Shown here one piece after another: positions 52,046 through 61,425 of a stretch of 64,000 bases of DNA. This DNA is from CAVTQY01 sp963736975. Its GTDB lineage: Bacteria > Pseudomonadota > Alphaproteobacteria > Acetobacterales > Acetobacteraceae. A model generated the notes under the pieces. The model was not told where the DNA came from, made no database searches, and saw nothing but the letters and a program-made list of their open reading frames with translations. Position numbers and translations under genes: made by a program. How positions within the stretch are numbered: position 1 is the stretch's first letter; each line of letters starts with the position of its first letter. The stretch lies in the NCBI GenBank assembly GCA_963736975.1, contig CAVTQY010000002.1:558001-622000 (forward strand), written 5' to 3'.

Positions 52046-53089
52046 ATGTTTTCTCGGGTGCTCGGCTTCATGTCAGCCGACATGGCCATTGATCTCGGCA
52101 CCGCTAACACTCTGGTTTACGTCAAGGGCCGCGGCATCGTGCTGGCTGAACCAAGCGTGGTGGCCATCGCCGACGTCCGCGGCAAGAAACAGGTATTGGC
52201 GGTGGGCGAGGAAGCCAAGCAGATGCTTGGTCGCACGCCGGGTAACATTTCGGCCATCCGTCCATTGCGGGACGGGGTCATCGCCGATTTCGAAGTCGCG
52301 GAGGAGATGATCAAGCATTTCATCCGGCGCGTGCATAATCGCCGAGGATTCGCCTCGCCGATGATCATCGTGTGCGTGCCGTCCGGGTCCACGGCAGTGG
52401 AGCGGCGCGCCATTCAGGAGAGCGCGGAGAGCGCGGGCGCCCGCCGTGTCCTGCTGATTGAAGAGCCGATGGCCGCGGCGATCGGTGCCGGGCTGCCGGT
52501 GACCGAGCCCTCCGGCAGCATGATCGTCGATGTGGGCGGTGGAACGACCGAGGTAGCGGTAATCTCGCTGGGCGGCATCGTCTATTCGCGCAGCGTCCGG
52601 GTCGGCGGCGACAAGATGGACGAGGCGATTATCAGTTACATACGCCGCAACCATAACCTGCTGATCGGCGAGTCGAGTGCCGAGCGGATCAAGATGGACA
52701 TCGGCGCGGCCTGCACGCCGGAGGACAGCGACGACGGTCCGTGGCGGGAGGTGAAGGGCCGCGACCTGATGAACGGCGTGCCGCGCGAGATCGTGGTGGC
52801 GCAGCGGCAGATCGCGGAAAGCCTGGCAGAGCCGGTCGGCGCGATTGTCGAGGCGGTCAAAGTGGCGCTCGAGAACACGCCGCCGGAACTGGCGGCTGAT
52901 ATCGTCGATAAAGGGATTGTGCTGACCGGCGGCGGGTCCCTGCTTTATCGTCTGGACCAGGTGTTGCGGGATGCGACCGGCTTGCCGGTGGCGGTTGCGG
53001 AGGATGCATTGCAGTGCGTGGCGCTGGGGACAGGGCGGGCGCTGGAGGAGATGAAGCGGCTGCGCAACGTTCTGACGACGATGTACTAG
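52046..53089 (+). CDS. mreB: Rod-shape-determining protein MreB
   Basis: A 347-residue actin-like ATPase that guides cell-wall elongation. Phosphate loop D-L-G-T-A-N-T-L-V, V-D-V-G-G-G-T-T-E-V and the adenosine motif L-T-G-G-G-S-L-L are present. First gene of mreB-mreC-mreD-mrdA-rodA. Confidence 0.97.
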   Translation: MFSRVLGFMSADMAIDLGTANTLVYVKGRGIVLAEPSVVAIADVRGKKQVLAVGEEAKQMLGRTPGNISAIRPLRDGVIADFEVAEEMIKHFIRRVHNRRGFASPMIIVCVPSGSTAVERRAIQESAESAGARRVLLIEEPMAAAIGAGLPVTEPSGSMIVDVGGGTTEVAVISLGGIVYSRSVRVGGDKMDEAIISYIRRNHNLLIGESSAERIKMDIGAACTPEDSDDGPWREVKGRDLMNGVPREIVVAQRQIAESLAEPVGAIVEAVKVALENTPPELAADIVDKGIVLTGGGSLLYRLDQVLRDATGLPVAVAEDALQCVALGTGRALEEMKRLRNVLTTMY

Positions 53090-53219
53090 GCGGCTTGGAG
53101 CGGCGTGGAAAAGCGGTTCACACGGAAAAGCGCGGAGGCCACACGGAGGGCTACGGAGCTATGCCAGGCGCGGATCGTCAGCCTTCGCCGGGCATGATGG
53201 TGAGCCAGGGAGCGAGTGC

Positions 53220-54089
53220 GTGATCCGGCTCTCGGTGCAGACCCGGCAGGCGCTTGCCAAACTCACCCTGCCCGTACTGTTTGTTGCTTCGTTCGGCGTC
53301 ATTCTACTCGGCAAGGTGGATGCGCTGATCGCGGACCGTGCACGGATTTCCCTGGGCGATGTGCTCGCGCCGATTTACGCGGCGCTTTCCGTCCCGCTCG
53401 AGCAGGCGCGTTCGGTTGTGGGCGACCTGGAGGCGCTGTGGGCGATCCGGGATGAGAATGTGGCGCTGCGTGCCGAGAACGAAGAGCTGCGCAAGTGGCG
53501 TAGCGTGGCGCTGGCGCTCGACAGCGAAAACCAGCGGTTGAAACAGGAGCTGAATTGGATACCGACGCCCGCGCCCGCTTTCGTGACGGCACGTGTTGTC
53601 GCCGATGATGGCGGGGTTTACGCCAAGGCGGTACTGCTGTCGGTGGGGCCACATCATTTCATCCGCAAGGGGCAGATCGCACTGGATGCCCGGGGGTTGG
53701 TGGGGCGGGTGACTGATGTCGGCGCCCGGTCCGCACGCGTGCTGCTGATCACCGATCTCAACAGCCGCATTCCGGTCGTGCTGCAAGGGGCGCATGAGCG
53801 CGCGATTCTCGTGGGGACCAACGGGCCGCGCCCGCGGCTGATCTATTGGTCGGATGCCGTGCCCAAAGAGGGCGATCAGGTGGTGACCAGCGGCGATGCC
53901 GATGCGTTGCCGCCCGACCTGCCGGTGGGGACGGTGCACTATTCGCCGGACCACGTGCCGGAAGTGGTTCCGGCGGCTGAACTGGACCAACTAACGATCG
54001 TGCACATTTTCGATTACGGCGCGTCCGGGATACCTTCGCCCGAGGCCGTGGCGCGTCCGGTGCCATCTCCTTTGGCCCGTTCGCAGTGA
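53220..54089 (+). CDS. mreC: Rod-shape-determining protein MreC
   Basis: A 289-residue periplasmic scaffold: one membrane helix (L-P-V-L-F-V-A-S-F-G-V-I-L-L), a coiled coil (about 65-105) and the MreC beta domain (G-L-V-G-R-V-T-D-V, A-R-V-L-L-I-T-D). GTG start. The 130 bases between mreB and mreC contain short repeats of CACACGGA but no gene. Confidence 0.93.
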   Translation: MIRLSVQTRQALAKLTLPVLFVASFGVILLGKVDALIADRARISLGDVLAPIYAALSVPLEQARSVVGDLEALWAIRDENVALRAENEELRKWRSVALALDSENQRLKQELNWIPTPAPAFVTARVVADDGGVYAKAVLLSVGPHHFIRKGQIALDARGLVGRVTDVGARSARVLLITDLNSRIPVVLQGAHERAILVGTNGPRPRLIYWSDAVPKEGDQVVTSGDADALPPDLPVGTVHYSPDHVPEVVPAAELDQLTIVHIFDYGASGIPSPEAVARPVPSPLARSQ

Positions 54090-54649
54090 TTGGTGTGGTC
54101 GAGGTCGATCGCGTCCCGGGGATACGTCCCAGGCAGACGCTCTGGCGCCGGCTCGATATCGCCGGGCGCCGGTGCTTTCCGGTTGCCTGCACCCTGATGC
54201 TGATGCTGCTGAGCAACACGCCGTTGGGTGTACCGGACCAAGCGGTACTGCTGCCGGCAGTCACCGTGGCATCGGTTTTCTTCTGGTCGTTGTTCCGTCC
54301 CGCCTCGATGCCGCCGGTGGCCGTGTTTCTGATCGGCCTCCTGCTCGACCTGCTCGCCTGGCTGCCACTGGGCGACAGTGTCGTCGTGCTGCTGGCGGTG
54401 CATGCGCTGTGCGTGCGATGGCGCCGGACTCTGGCGAAGCAGGGATTTCTGGTGATCTGGTTGGCCTTTCTCGTGTTTGCCGCCGGGGCAGGGGCGCTGA
54501 TGTGGGCGCTGGCCGCGGTGGTCGGCTTCCGCTGGCTGCCGCCGGCACCAGCGGTGTTTCAGGCCGTGCTGACCGCCGCGCTGTATCCCGCGTTGACGAT
54601 CCTGTTTACGCTGGCGCATCGGAGCGTCGCCGCACCGGAGCGGGCCTGA
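54086..54649 (+). CDS. mreD: Rod-shape-determining protein MreD
   Basis: A 187-residue membrane protein with about five hydrophobic helices, in the standard MreD position. GTG 54086 overlaps the mreC stop by 4 bases, indicating coupling. Confidence 0.85.
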   Translation: MIGVVEVDRVPGIRPRQTLWRRLDIAGRRCFPVACTLMLMLLSNTPLGVPDQAVLLPAVTVASVFFWSLFRPASMPPVAVFLIGLLLDLLAWLPLGDSVVVLLAVHALCVRWRRTLAKQGFLVIWLAFLVFAAGAGALMWALAAVVGFRWLPPAPAVFQAVLTAALYPALTILFTLAHRSVAAPERA

Positions 54650-56524
54650 ATGCGTCGCGAGACGCGTCGGACGAATGTGTTCACCCGTCGCGCCCTGCTG
54701 ATGATGGGCGCGCAACTCGCGGGGCTCGGGGTGCTCGGCGTGCGGCTGTATGAGTTGCAGGTCGCCGAGGGCGCGCGCTATGCGACGCTGGCGCGCGACA
54801 ACAGCATCAGCGTACGCATGATCGCTCCGCCGCGGGGGCGGATCGTCGATCGCTTCGGCGTGGTGCTTGCCGGGAATAAGCAGAACTGGCGCGCATTGCT
54901 GGTTGCCGAACAGACGACGGATGTCGGCCGTACGCTGGATAATCTCGCGGCGCTGGTTCAGCTCGATGATCACGAGCGCGCGCGGATCGAGCGGGACCTG
55001 AAACGCCAACGGCGCTTCGTCCCCATCATGGTGCGCGAGTTCCTGACCTGGGACGAAATGGCCCGGTTGGAGGTGAATGCGCCCGACCTGCCGGGCATTC
55101 TGGTCGATGTCGGCGCGACGCGGGTCTATCCATTCGCCGAGCGGATGGCACACGTGATCGGCTACGTCGCTCCGCCCAATGAAAAGGATGTCGATGCCGA
55201 CCCGATGCTGTCGCTTCCTGGCATCCGCGTGGGACGCGCCGGGGTGGAAAAGGCGCGCGAACTCGAATTGCGCGGCCGTGCCGGCGATGTGCAGCTCGAG
55301 GTCAATGCCTATGGTCGGGCAATTCGTGAGCTGGCTCGGCAGGAAGGCGCACCGGGCGATGACGTGGAGCTGGCGCTGGACATGGGCCTGCAGCAGACAG
55401 CGCTGGCGCGGCTCGGCGGCGAGAGCGCCAGCGCGGTGGTGCTGGACTGCCGCAACGGCGCGGTGCTGGCGATGGCAAGCAACCCCTCCTTTGATCCGAG
55501 CCTGTTCAACTCAGGCGTGCCGCAGGGGCAATGGCAGGCCTGGGTGAAAGACCCGCGCGGTCCGTTGATCAACAAGCCCACCGACGGCCTGTTTTCCCCG
55601 GGCTCGACCTTCAAGATGGCGGTGGCGCTCGCGGCATTGCAATCCGGGGCGATCACCACGGGGGAGAGATTTTCCTGCCCGGGATATTTCGATCTGGGCA
55701 ACGCCCGGTTCCATTGCTGGCGCAAAGGCGGGCATGGCTCGCTGGATCTGCACGGCGGGCTCAAGAACAGTTGCGACGTGTATTTCTACCAGGTGGCTCT
55801 GAAGGCCGGGATCGATCCGATTGCGGCGATGGGGCATCGGCTTGGCCTGGGCACCAGCCTGGATCTCGACCTTCCGGCGCAGCAGCCTGGACTTATCCCG
55901 ACGCGGAGCTGGCGCCGGTCGCGCGGGCATCCGTGGAACCTCGGAGATACCGTGGTGGCCGGCATCGGGCAGGGCTACATCCAGGTCACGCCCCTGCAGC
56001 TCGCGATCTATGCCGCGCGGGTGGCGAGCGGGCGCGCGGTGCAGCCGCGCGTCGCGCGTAAGATCGGGGGCGAGCTTCTGCCCGGGTCGGCCACGGAGGA
56101 CTGGCCGGAGCTGGGTTTGCCCGACCGCTTTCTGGCCGCGGTGCGCAGCGGGATGTGGGCGGTGGTAAACGATCGCGGCGGGACGGCGCCGGAGGCGCGC
56201 TTGCCGGATTCACGTTGGCAGATGGCGGGTAAGACGGGGTCGGCGCAGCTGCGGCGGGTATCCCGGGCCCAGCGCGAGCACGGCTTCGACAGTTCGAAAC
56301 TGCCGTGGAAATACCGTCCCAATGCTCTGTTCGTCGCCTACGCCCCGTACGATGCGCCGAAATATGCCGTGTCGGTGGTGATCGAGCACGGTAACGCCGG
56401 AGCAACCGCCGCCGCGCCGGTGGCGCGGGATATCATGATGGCGGCGCTGGCCCGGGACCCTGCTGATCGCAGCACGCCGCGCGGCGGCTCTCCCGGTCTG
56501 GTTGCGCAGGAGCGGCCGGCATGA
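54650..56524 (+). CDS. mrdA: Penicillin-binding protein 2
   Basis: A 624-residue class B transpeptidase for lateral-wall synthesis. N-terminal membrane anchor, pedestal domain (P-P-R-G-R-I-V-D-R), then active-site S-T-F-K in P-G-S-T-F-K-M-A, S-C-D in K-N-S-C-D-V-Y, and K-T-G in G-K-T-G-S-A. Starts on the base after the mreD stop. Confidence 0.95.
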   Translation: MRRETRRTNVFTRRALLMMGAQLAGLGVLGVRLYELQVAEGARYATLARDNSISVRMIAPPRGRIVDRFGVVLAGNKQNWRALLVAEQTTDVGRTLDNLAALVQLDDHERARIERDLKRQRRFVPIMVREFLTWDEMARLEVNAPDLPGILVDVGATRVYPFAERMAHVIGYVAPPNEKDVDADPMLSLPGIRVGRAGVEKARELELRGRAGDVQLEVNAYGRAIRELARQEGAPGDDVELALDMGLQQTALARLGGESASAVVLDCRNGAVLAMASNPSFDPSLFNSGVPQGQWQAWVKDPRGPLINKPTDGLFSPGSTFKMAVALAALQSGAITTGERFSCPGYFDLGNARFHCWRKGGHGSLDLHGGLKNSCDVYFYQVALKAGIDPIAAMGHRLGLGTSLDLDLPAQQPGLIPTRSWRRSRGHPWNLGDTVVAGIGQGYIQVTPLQLAIYAARVASGRAVQPRVARKIGGELLPGSATEDWPELGLPDRFLAAVRSGMWAVVNDRGGTAPEARLPDSRWQMAGKTGSAQLRRVSRAQREHGFDSSKLPWKYRPNALFVAYAPYDAPKYAVSVVIEHGNAGATAAAPVARDIMMAALARDPADRSTPRGGSPGLVAQERPA

Positions 56525-57675
56525 TCGAGCGTCGGCTGTGGCGCGAAACGTCTGTCGATATCACTGGCAAGTTGTTTCGGGTGAGCTGGCTGTATGTGCT
56601 GTTGCTGTGCGGGCTGGCCGCCGTGGGCTACACCGCGCTGTACAGCGCCGGCGGCGGACCCGAGCCGTATGCGGAGAGAGATGCGGTCCGCTTCGCGGCC
56701 TGCCTGGCACTGATGCTCGTTCTGGGGATGGTCGATATCCGGGTGATCGCCCGGTTGGCTTGGCCTGTGTATTTCGCGGCGCTGGTGTTGCTGCTGGCCG
56801 TGGCGCGCTTCGGCCATGTCGGCAAGGGCGCGCAACGCTGGATCGAGCTTGGCGGGCTGGAACTGCAGCCTTCGGAACTGATGAAGATCGCGCTCGTGTT
56901 GGCGCTGGCGTCATGGTTCCATCGTGCCTCCTGGGAGCGGATCGGCAATCCGCTGTTCCTGATCCCACCTTTGCTAGCGGTCGCCGCGCCGACCGCGCTG
57001 ATCCTGAAGGAGCCCAATCTGGGCACCGCGGTGATCACTGTAGTGGTGGGCGGGTCGGTGTTCCTGGCCGCGGGCGTGCGATGGTGGAAATTCGCCTTGG
57101 TGTTGGCGCCATTGCCGGTGGTCGCCGACTTCGCGTACCGGCATCTGCACGGCTACCAGCGCGCCCGCATCGACACGTTCCTGCATCCGGAGAGCGATCC
57201 ACTCGGCGCCGGTTACAACATCATTCAGTCGAAAATTGCGCTCGGATCTGGCGGGATGTGGGGACAAGGCTTCATGCACGGGACGCAGTCCCATCTCGAC
57301 TTCCTGCCGGAGAAGCAGACGGATTTCATCTTCACCTTGATCGCCGAGGAGTTCGGCTATGTCGGCGCGCTGGGGGTGATGGTGTTGCTGGGGCTGATTG
57401 TGTTGGGCGGGATGCTGATCGCATTGCGCTGCCGGCATCAGTTCGGACGGCTGGTGGCGCTTGGGCTGTCGGTGAATTTCTTCATGTATGTGTTCGTCAA
57501 CATTGCCATGGTGATGGGGGTGATCCCGGTGGGCGGCGTGCCGCTGCCGCTGGTGTCGCACGGCGGATCGGCGATGATCACAGCGATGCTGGGGTTCGGT
57601 CTCTTGTTGTCGGTGCATGTGCATCGGGACGCGGAATTCCCGGCGCGTCATCAGGAGTTGTGGCACTCACTGTAA
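56521..57675 (+). CDS. rodA: SEDS glycosyltransferase RodA
   Basis: A 384-residue polytopic peptidoglycan polymerase, partner of PBP2. The Q-P-S-E-L-M-K-I segment, the F-L-H-P-E-S-D-P-L-G-A-G-Y loop and the E-K-Q-T-D-F-I-F motif are diagnostic. ATG 56521 overlaps the mrdA stop by 4 bases. Confidence 0.95.
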   Translation: MIERRLWRETSVDITGKLFRVSWLYVLLLCGLAAVGYTALYSAGGGPEPYAERDAVRFAACLALMLVLGMVDIRVIARLAWPVYFAALVLLLAVARFGHVGKGAQRWIELGGLELQPSELMKIALVLALASWFHRASWERIGNPLFLIPPLLAVAAPTALILKEPNLGTAVITVVVGGSVFLAAGVRWWKFALVLAPLPVVADFAYRHLHGYQRARIDTFLHPESDPLGAGYNIIQSKIALGSGGMWGQGFMHGTQSHLDFLPEKQTDFIFTLIAEEFGYVGALGVMVLLGLIVLGGMLIALRCRHQFGRLVALGLSVNFFMYVFVNIAMVMGVIPVGGVPLPLVSHGGSAMITAMLGFGLLLSVHVHRDAEFPARHQELWHSL

Positions 57676-57689
57676 GGGCACCCTCACCC

Positions 57690-57732
57690 GGTTCGCTTTG
57701 CGAACCGACCTCCCCCGCCGCTGCGGGAGAGG
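57690..57732. repeat. REP-like paired palindromes after rodA
   Basis: GGTTCGC/GCGAACC (57690-57706) is followed at once by CCTCCCCCGC/GCGGGAGAGG (57709-57732, one mismatch). Such paired hairpins are dispersed extragenic repeats in GC-rich Proteobacteria and may stabilise or end the rodA transcript. Confidence 0.6.
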
Positions 57733-57849
57733 TGGAGTCGCGCGTGCTCAGTTCAGCCCATGGTTTGCACGGATTCTGGGGTGATACCGCTCTGCACTGT
57801 TGTTGACTCGGGTGTGATTTGGAGCGGCGCGGGGAGCGCTGGTTGGGTG

Positions 57850-58945
57850 ACGGCCTGACCTGATGGGGTGGGCTGATGGGCGGCAAGCGCTTGGTGATTC
57901 GTGATGACATATCGCCTACGGAGCTTCGGAAGCGTGCACGGCAGGAGCCGGATCGCACGGCTGCGGCGCGCATGCAGGCGATCGCGAACGCGCTCGAGGG
58001 CATGACGCGAGGCGAGGCGGCACGGTTGGCCGGGATGGAGCGGCAGGCGTTACACGACGCGGTAGGTCGCTACAACGCCGAGGGCCTGGATGGACTACAC
58101 GACCGCCCCCGTCCGGGCGCCAAGCCGCGGCTCGACGAGGAGCAGATGAAGCAACTTCGGCAGGTCGTGCTGGACGGTCCGGATGCGGAAAAAACCGACC
58201 TGTCGGCATGGACATTGGCGGACCTGTGCGATGAAGTCACGCGCCGCTGGGGCGTGCGCTACCACGCGGGGCACATGTCCAAGCTGATGAAGAAGCTCGG
58301 CTTGTCGCGGCAGAAGGCCAGGCCGTCGCACCCGAAGGCCGATCCGGCAGCGCGGGAAGCGTTCGCAAAAGGGGGCTTCAAAATGAGCTGGATCGCATCG
58401 CAGCGGCCAATCCGGGCAAACGCCTGACACTCTGGTTTCAGGACGAAGCCAGGTTCGGCCAGAAGGGGCGGGTCTGCCATCGCTGGTTCACCCGCGGCCA
58501 GCGCCCGCCGGGCTTGTGCGATCAGCGCTATACCTGGGCTCACCTGTTCGCCACCGTTCAGCCCAAGACCGGCCGGGCGTTCGCGCTGGTGCTGCCGGAA
58601 CTGAATACGCAGGCCATGCAACTGTTCCTGGACAAGTTCGCCGCCACGCTCGCCAGCGACGAGCACGCCGTGATGGTCGCCGATCAGGCCGGCTGGCATA
58701 TCGCCGAGGACCTGATGGTGCCCAAGACCATCTCCTTGCTGCTACAGCCCGCCTACAGCCCAGAACTCAATCCGGTGGAACGCGTCTGGCTCTATCTGCG
58801 CGAGCGCCATCTCAGCCACAGGCTTCTCAACAGCTATGAGGCCATCCTCGACGCGCTCTGCAAAGCATGGAACGCGCTGACGGCAGAGCGCTTGACCTCG
58901 CTGACGGACTATCCATACCTGAAGCAGGTCAGTTTCTAGGCGGAT
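57850..58945 (+). mobile_element. IS630-family insertion sequence
   Basis: Bounded by sequence containing TGACCTG near the left end (about 57856-57872, GCCTGACCTG) and its reverse CAGGTCA at the right end (58926-58932). These are taken as imperfect terminal repeats; the exact ends are uncertain. It carries the transposase in two frames and lies against the 3' end of a PNPOx-like gene, which it appears to have truncated. Confidence 0.7.
57876..58939 (+). CDS. IS630 transposase, two frames joined by a -1 shift
   Basis: Frame one (57876-58427) encodes the helix-turn-helix part (E-L-R-K-R-A-R-Q-E-P, L-D-G-L-H-D-R-P-R-P-G). The catalytic DDE part lies in the -1 frame: L-W-F-Q-D-E-A-R, V-A-D-Q-A-G-W-H and L-N-P-V-E-R-V-W, ending at 58939. 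The join falls at the TTC-AAA-ATG run (58377-58385), where slipping back one base gives AAA-AAT-GAG. IS630 elements often use programmed frameshifting, so this may be functional; otherwise it is a broken copy. All three catalytic acids are present. Confidence 0.8.
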
Positions 58946-59320
58946 CGGTATGATCTCAAACATCACGCGCTGCTCGCCCGGCTGTGCGTACGGATACTTG
59001 TCCTTGCCGAGGTATTTCTTTGCCAATAAATCGATATGTGCATCGGCGCCATGCTCGGTGACACGTTCCACATGCCCGCGGATCTGTATGTAGCGGTACG
59101 CATTGTCCGGATCCATGATGGCCAACGCCACCTTGGAACCCTGCTTCATGGTTCGCGCCTTCACTCGGCCCTTCGCGGTGTTCATCCGGATTTTGCCATT
59201 GGCGTAATCGAACCACACGGGTGTGACTTGCGGTGAGCCGTCCGCCATGACGGTGGCGATATTGGCGAACGCTTTTTTCTGCTCGAGCAGGTCACGGAAC
59301 GCAGTGGGGATCTCGGCCAT
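58742..59320 (-). pseudogene. PNPOx-fold protein truncated by the IS
   Basis: M-A-E-I-P-T-A-F-R-D-L-L-E-Q-K-K then T-P-V-W-F-D-Y and G-R-V-K-A-R-T-M-K-Q-G are typical of pyridoxamine-5'-phosphate-oxidase-fold (PPOX class) proteins. The family part ends at F-E-I-I-P-I-R (about 58945). After that the frame reads antisense through the transposase for about 65 codons. Only the last few native residues seem to be lost, so the protein may keep its fold with a foreign tail. Confidence 0.75.
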
Positions 59321-59394
59321 AGTCTGACTCCTTCGGACGGCTGGTGGTACCACAGCGTCTGAAGATCAGAAAGCCACAGCCAAGTGAAAGCCGA

Positions 59395-59811
59395 TCAGTG
59401 CGGCGCGTAGGCCGGCGGTGCAGCGTAGTACCCCGGCGGCGGCGCGTAGTAAGTCGGCGGGGGTGCGTAATACACGGGCGGCGGCGGATAATAGACCGGG
59501 GGGGCCACGACCACGGGCGGCGCGATCACGACACCGCCCCAGCCGCCCCAACAGCAGCCGCCGCCACGCCAACCCCATCCGCCGCCCCAGCCCCCCCCGC
59601 CGCCATGCCAGCCGCCGCCGGACCATCCACCGCCGCCATGCCATCCACCGCCGCCGCCGGACCATCCACCGCCGCCATGCCATCCACCACCGCCGCCGCC
59701 GGACCATCCACCGGCTCGTACCGGCGACTGGACGGCCGGCGCGAACGTTAGCGTGCCGGCCAGCACCACCGCCGCGATCGTTCGGGCAAGCACACTGCCG
59801 GCCGGTTTCAT
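59395..59811 (-). CDS. Secreted Gly/Trp- and Pro/Tyr-rich repeat protein
   Basis: A 138-residue protein with a signal peptide followed by G-G-W-H-G-G-G-G-W-S repeats, then a C-C-W-G-G-W patch and a Pro/Tyr tail (P-P-P-V-Y-Y-A-P-P-P). Low-complexity surface or matrix protein; no catalytic motif. ATG 59811 starts the signal peptide. A +/-1-kb view shows no partner gene. Confidence 0.6.
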   Translation of the reverse strand: MKPAGSVLARTIAAVVLAGTLTFAPAVQSPVRAGGWSGGGGGGWHGGGGWSGGGGGWHGGGGWSGGGWHGGGGGWGGGWGWRGGGCCWGGWGGVVIAPPVVVAPPVYYPPPPVYYAPPPTYYAPPPGYYAAPPAYAPH

Positions 59812-59874
59812 TGCACGGTCCCTCCTTGAGCACGGTCGATATATAGCACCCGACAAAGCCGGACAGATAATGCT

Positions 59875-60072
59875 TTAATGCGTCACGCCGCGTGGCACCT
59901 CGAGCACGGAGTTGGCCAGGCGTACCAGCCGCACTGCTACAGAGAGAAAACCGGCACGATCGGCCGCCTCGGCCAAGGCGATCAGCCGATCGGACAAAAC
60001 AAGGCGGCTGACCGGAGTGGCTTCCGGCAGGGACATAAATGCTTCCGGGGGCATGCCTTTACTCTCCAACAT
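59875..60072 (-). CDS. Small conserved-looking protein, unknown function
   Basis: A 65-residue protein (59 from ATG 60054) with an amphipathic helical core (D-R-L-I-A-L-A-E-A-A-D-R-A-G-F, then A-V-R-L-V-R-L-A-N-S-V-L). The pattern resembles short helical proteins common in Acetobacteraceae, by memory only. Lies 49 bases downstream of the ribbon-helix-helix gene. Confidence 0.5.
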   Translation of the reverse strand: MLESKGMPPEAFMSLPEATPVSRLVLSDRLIALAEAADRAGFLSVAVRLVRLANSVLEVPRGVTH

Positions 60073-60121
60073 TGGCGGCTTTGGCGCCGGCGGAGGTTGC
60101 AGAGGTGTTCTTATCGGCAGG

Positions 60122-60367
60122 TTAACGCTTCGGCGGATCGCGCCCGGGGAAGAACGCGCGCAGTGCGAGCACGCGCAGGGCGGAGGCCAGGGGTTGGTCC
60201 GGTGTGCGCCCGGCATCGGTTTCGGCGACCAGCGCCGAGAGGGTCAGCCCCCGGCTCGTGGCGATCTCGGCCAGGGCCGACCAGAATTCCGGTTCCAGCG
60301 CCACGCTGGTGCGATGCCCGGCCAGCGAGACGCTGCGTTTCGTGAGTCCGCCAGATCGCGGCTTCAC
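60122..60367 (-). CDS. Ribbon-helix-helix domain protein (RHH_4 type)
   Basis: An 81-residue protein: K-R-S-V-S-L-A-G-H-R-T-S-V-A-L-E-P-E-F-W is the RHH_4 signature, followed by helical L-A-E-I-A-T-S-R-G-L. Possible DNA-binding regulator. Its start overlaps the queG stop (ATGA), so it belongs to the queuosine operon transcript. Confidence 0.8.
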   Translation of the reverse strand: MKPRSGGLTKRSVSLAGHRTSVALEPEFWSALAEIATSRGLTLSALVAETDAGRTPDQPLASALRVLALRAFFPGRDPPKR

Positions 60368-61419
60368 GGCGTGTCCATTTGCTCGAGGGCCCAGGCGGCG
60401 GCCTCGGCCACCACCGGGTTGGGGTCTGCGGTCAGCCTGGCGGCGGTCGGTCGCAGCTTCGGCTGGCGTGCATTGCCGATCGCGATCAGCACGTTGCGAA
60501 CGAAGCGGTCACGCCCGATACGTTTTACCGGCGAGCCGCTGAACCGGCGGCGAAACCCTGCGTCATCCAGCCCGGCGAGGTCGGCGAGCTCCGGCGCGGC
60601 GAGATCCTGGCGCGCGCGGAGGCGGGGGTGGGCGGCGCGCGCGAAACGGTTCCAGGGGCAGACCGCAAGACAATCGTCACAGCCATAGATCCGGTTGCCC
60701 ATCAGCGGCCGCAACTCGCGCGGGATCGGGCCCGTATGCTCGATCGTCAGGTAGGAGATGCAGCGCGTGGCATCGAGCCGATACGGTGCCGGGAAAGCAT
60801 CGGTGGGGCAGGCTGTCAGGCAGCGCGTGCAAGTGCCGCAGCGATCCGGATGCGCGGGCCCGGCGGCGAGCTCCAGCGTGGTGTAGATTTCGCCCAGGAA
60901 CAGCCACGATCCGTGTTGCCGCGACACCAGGTTGGTGTGCTTGCCCTGCCAGCCGAGGCCGGCGGTTTGCGCCAGCGGCTTCTCCATAACCGGAGCGGTA
61001 TCGACGAATACTTTCACCGCGGGGCCGAAGCGGGAGACGATGAACTGCGCCAAGTGCTTCAGCATGCCCTTGACCACGTCGTGATAGTCGCGCCCACGCG
61101 CATAGACGGAGATGTTGCCTTTCGCGGGTTGGTGCAGTGTCGCCAGCGGGTCGCCATCGGGGGCGTAGGAGAGGCCGAGGGCGATCACGCTGCGCGCCTC
61201 CGGCCAGAGCGAGCGCGGATGGCTGCGCTGCCCGGCGCGATCCGCCATCCAGCCCATGTCGCCATGTTGGCCGGCGGCCAGAAACGACGCGAGCCGTTCG
61301 CGCACCTCGGGGCCTAGCTCGGCGCGGCAGATGCCGACGGCATCGAAGCCGAGCGCCAGGGCGCGATCGCGGATCAGCGCCGACGCCCGCGCTGGGTCAG
61401 GATGCGCGATCTGTGGCAT
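60364..61419 (-). CDS. queG: Epoxyqueuosine reductase
   Basis: A 351-residue cobalamin and Fe-S enzyme for the last step of queuosine formation in tRNA. Two ferredoxin-like clusters: C-G-T-C-T-R-C-L-T-A-C-P and C-D-D-C-L-A-V-C-P-W-N. A C-terminal HEAT-like tail (L-I-A-I-G-N-A-R) is present. 6 bases after the queF stop. Confidence 0.93.
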   Translation of the reverse strand: MPQIAHPDPARASALIRDRALALGFDAVGICRAELGPEVRERLASFLAAGQHGDMGWMADRAGQRSHPRSLWPEARSVIALGLSYAPDGDPLATLHQPAKGNISVYARGRDYHDVVKGMLKHLAQFIVSRFGPAVKVFVDTAPVMEKPLAQTAGLGWQGKHTNLVSRQHGSWLFLGEIYTTLELAAGPAHPDRCGTCTRCLTACPTDAFPAPYRLDATRCISYLTIEHTGPIPRELRPLMGNRIYGCDDCLAVCPWNRFARAAHPRLRARQDLAAPELADLAGLDDAGFRRRFSGSPVKRIGRDRFVRNVLIAIGNARQPKLRPTAARLTADPNPVVAEAAAWALEQMDTP

Positions 61420-61425
61420 GAAACA

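Noticed and set aside
53090..53219. CACACGGA repeats between mreB and mreC as a regulatory array
   Set aside because: Only two or three imperfect copies; not enough to call a repeat family.
59520..59720. Short regular repeats that could be taken for a CRISPR array
   Set aside because: The repeats are in-frame Gly/Trp codons without unique spacers of constant length, so they are protein-coding low complexity.
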